This document shows positions 14,830 through 15,939 of a DNA stretch of 15,939 nt, in pieces (the first letter of the stretch is position 1; every line of letters begins with the position of its first letter). The DNA comes from Desulfobacula sp. Lineage in GTDB: Bacteria; Desulfobacterota; Desulfobacteria; Desulfobacterales; Desulfobacteraceae. The stretch spans positions 1 to 15,939 of the forward strand of contig JAOZRI010000018.1 of the NCBI GenBank assembly GCA_029940235.1, written 5' to 3'. A program made the position numbers and the translations under genes. The notes under the pieces are model-generated. The model was not told the DNA's origin. It saw nothing but the letters and a program-made list of their open reading frames with translations, and did not search any database.

Positions 14830-15674
14830 TTATTGATTCACATACACATATTTTTCCTGAAAAAATTAAACAGGACCGATCTTTATATTTTAATAATGAA
14901 CCTGAATTTCAACTGCTTTATGATTCACCAAAGGCAGCAATTAGCAATATTGAAGATTTGATTGAGACCATGGATAAATTCCAGGTTGATATCTCTGTGA
15001 TTTGTGGATTCCCCTGGCATAATCCTGATTACACAAAATTCAACAATGACATTATTATTGAATCTGCAATAAAATATCCAGACAGGATTAAAGGCCTTGC
15101 CTGTTTTGATGCAGCCTGGGAAGGGGCAGGCAATGAAACCAAAAGATGTATTGATGCAGGGCTTTGCGGTGCAGGTGAACTTGCATTCTATCTGTCCGGA
15201 ATAGATGAACAGGCATTGGCTCTTCTTGATCCTGTCATGTCTGTTTTAAAAGATAATGGCAATCTGCCATGTATGATTCATACCAATGAGCCTGTAGGCC
15301 ATAAATATCCCGGTAAAACACCCGTCACTCTGGAACAGATTTACAATCTTGCAAAGACTTTTCCCGATAATAAAATTATCTTGGCACACTGGGGAGGTGG
15401 AATCTTTTTTTACAATATCATGAAAAAAGAGACAAAAACTGTTTTCAAAAATATCTGGTATGATACTGCGGCATCTCCCTATTTATATGACTCCCATATT
15501 TATGATATTGCCGTTGATGCACAAATTGCAGACAAAGTGCTTTTTGGAACTGATTTTCCTTTGCTCAACCCGGACAGATACTATAAGGATATAGATAATT
15601 CAAATATTACTCCTGATCAAAAAAAACAGATACTTGGCGACAATGCTGCCCTTGTTTTTAACATTGATGAGTGA
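14826..15674 (+). CDS. Amidohydrolase family 2 (ACMSD-like TIM-barrel metal hydrolase/decarboxylase)
   Basis: A 282-residue amidohydrolase_2 protein. Metal-ligand and active-site residues are in order: DSHTH (His6, His8), His152 in CMIHTNE, His188 in LAHWGGG and Asp243 in LFGTDFPL. This is the pattern of zinc-dependent decarboxylases and hydrolases such as ACMSD. The substrate cannot be told. The ATG overlaps the kinase stop as ATGA, with AAGGAG nine bases upstream inside the kinase gene, so translation is coupled and the two are one operon. A metabolic hydrolase tied to a hybrid kinase is uncommon and may mean that the kinase senses a compound the enzyme acts on. The length is normal and no residue is missing. 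Confidence 0.9.
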   Translation: MIIDSHTHIFPEKIKQDRSLYFNNEPEFQLLYDSPKAAISNIEDLIETMDKFQVDISVICGFPWHNPDYTKFNNDIIIESAIKYPDRIKGLACFDAAWEGAGNETKRCIDAGLCGAGELAFYLSGIDEQALALLDPVMSVLKDNGNLPCMIHTNEPVGHKYPGKTPVTLEQIYNLAKTFPDNKIILAHWGGGIFFYNIMKKETKTVFKNIWYDTAASPYLYDSHIYDIAVDAQIADKVLFGTDFPLLNPDRYYKDIDNSNITPDQKKQILGDNAALVFNIDE

Positions 15675-15684
15675 CTTGAAATTG

Positions 15685-15745
15685 ATTACCTTTTAATATA
15701 ATAGGAACCCCCTTTTTGGTATGGTATGTTATAACAAAAGGTAAT
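15685..15745 (+). repeat. 61-base imperfect hairpin downstream of the amidohydrolase gene
   Basis: ATTACCTTTT (15685-15694) is exactly complementary to AAAAGGTAAT (15736-15745). Inside it TATAA (15697-15701) pairs with TTATA (15729-15733), and a further ACC/GGT pairing is possible near the loop. No T-run follows on either strand, so it is not a standard terminator. It may be an mRNA 3' structure or a remnant of a small mobile element. Confidence 0.5.
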
Positions 15746-15803
15746 AAAATTGAACCCGCAAATAGAATCTATATGTATTTTTTTGTAAATTATTTTTAAT
15801 TTA

Positions 15804-15832
15804 TTGACAAATATAAAACTATATGATTCTAT
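15804..15832 (+). promoter_or_regulatory. Candidate promoter for the HTH gene
   Basis: TTGACA (15804-15809) with a 17-base spacer to TTCTAT (15827-15832). Transcription would begin at about 15839-15840, that is at the ATG itself, giving a leaderless mRNA; no ribosome binding site is visible. The weak -10 keeps confidence low. Confidence 0.4.
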
Positions 15833-15841
15833 GACTCATAT
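15821..15841 (+). promoter_or_regulatory. Operator-like inverted repeat over promoter and start codon
   Basis: ATATGA (15821-15826) and TCATAT (15836-15841) are perfect inverted arms 9 bases apart, covering the predicted -10 and the ATG. A second dyad, ATAGA-A-TCTAT (15762-15772), lies upstream of the -35. Such pairs are typical of autoregulating XRE-family repressors. Confidence 0.4.
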
Positions 15842-15939
15842 GAAAACCACATTAAATTTTGTAGGTAAAAATATCCGGTTTTTCAGAAGATCCCGAAACT
15901 GGACAATGTCCCAGCTTGCATTAAAAACAGGAATTCAGG
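15840..15939 (+). CDS. XRE-family helix-turn-helix regulator (partial, N-terminus only)
   Basis: Thirty-three codons are visible before the window ends. GKNIRFFRRSRNWTMSQLA followed by LKTGIQ is the start of a Cro/CI-type helix-turn-helix: basic helix 1, then the MSQLALKTG turn leading to the recognition helix. The rest of the protein and any sensor domain are outside the window, so the regulated process is unknown. The ATG at 15840 is preferred, with an in-frame ATG at 15831 as the alternative; neither has a ribosome binding site, which agrees with a leaderless transcript from the promoter at 15804. The gene begins about 165 bases after the amidohydrolase stop and is likely its own unit. Confidence 0.7.
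   Translation, partial: MKTTLNFVGKNIRFFRRSRNWTMSQLALKTGIQ

Noticed and set aside
15685-15745. Intrinsic terminator
   Set aside because: The stem is followed by AAAATTG, not a T-run, in the plus direction, and by AATCAATTTC in the minus direction.

Overview
The window is an AT-rich bacterial chromosomal segment that reads as ordinary coding DNA, with one gene fusion that does not look ordinary. DksA, a class A penicillin-binding protein with an N-terminal anchor, a siroheme-branch/CcsA/HemA cluster, an EAL-HDOD protein and a PAS-rich hybrid histidine kinase together suggest a Gram-negative, strictly anaerobic, sulfate-reducer-like member of the Desulfobacterota (Desulfobacterales type). This is inferred from gene content and protein style; no rRNA or other phylogenetic marker is present. 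I see no tRNA, rRNA, CRISPR array, insertion sequence or prophage structure, and no gene-free stretch longer than about 235 bases.

Layout: (1) 1-2046, minus strand: a tight operon hisI-hisG-class I/II aminotransferase (the last runs off the left edge), with genes abutting or overlapping by one base. (2) 2047-2266: a regulatory region with two sigma70-like promoters, a palindrome and a 22-bp-period tandem repeat, leading into (3) 2267-3484, plus strand: an EAL-HDOD signalling protein, and 3586-5988, a class A penicillin-binding protein (PBP1A type). (4) 12073 down to 5985, minus strand: sirC-like, ccsA/hemX-like, hemA, dksA, a PHP-RNase III fusion and an Elp3-like radical SAM gene, arranged as one or two transcription units. 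(5) 12307-15674, plus strand: an 840-residue hybrid histidine kinase translationally coupled (ATGA overlap) to an amidohydrolase. (6) 15840 to the edge: the start of an XRE-type helix-turn-helix regulator with operator-like palindromes over its promoter.

The most notable item is the single 520-codon ORF at 7134-8696. It joins a complete PHP phosphoesterase of the YciV/RNase AM type (5'-phosphate-dependent 5'->3' exoribonuclease or nucleoside bisphosphatase family) to a complete RNase III with its dsRNA-binding domain. All expected metal ligands of both halves are visible. RNase III cuts dsRNA leaving 5'-phosphates, and E. coli RNase AM trims 5' ends of rRNAs, so the fusion suggests a cut-then-trim RNA maturation enzyme. 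It lies 39 bases downstream of dksA, the regulator of rRNA transcription, giving an apparent rRNA synthesis and maturation operon. Other points worth a look are the repeat-rich control region of the EAL-HDOD gene, the kinase-amidohydrolase coupling, and several start-codon-proximal inverted repeats.
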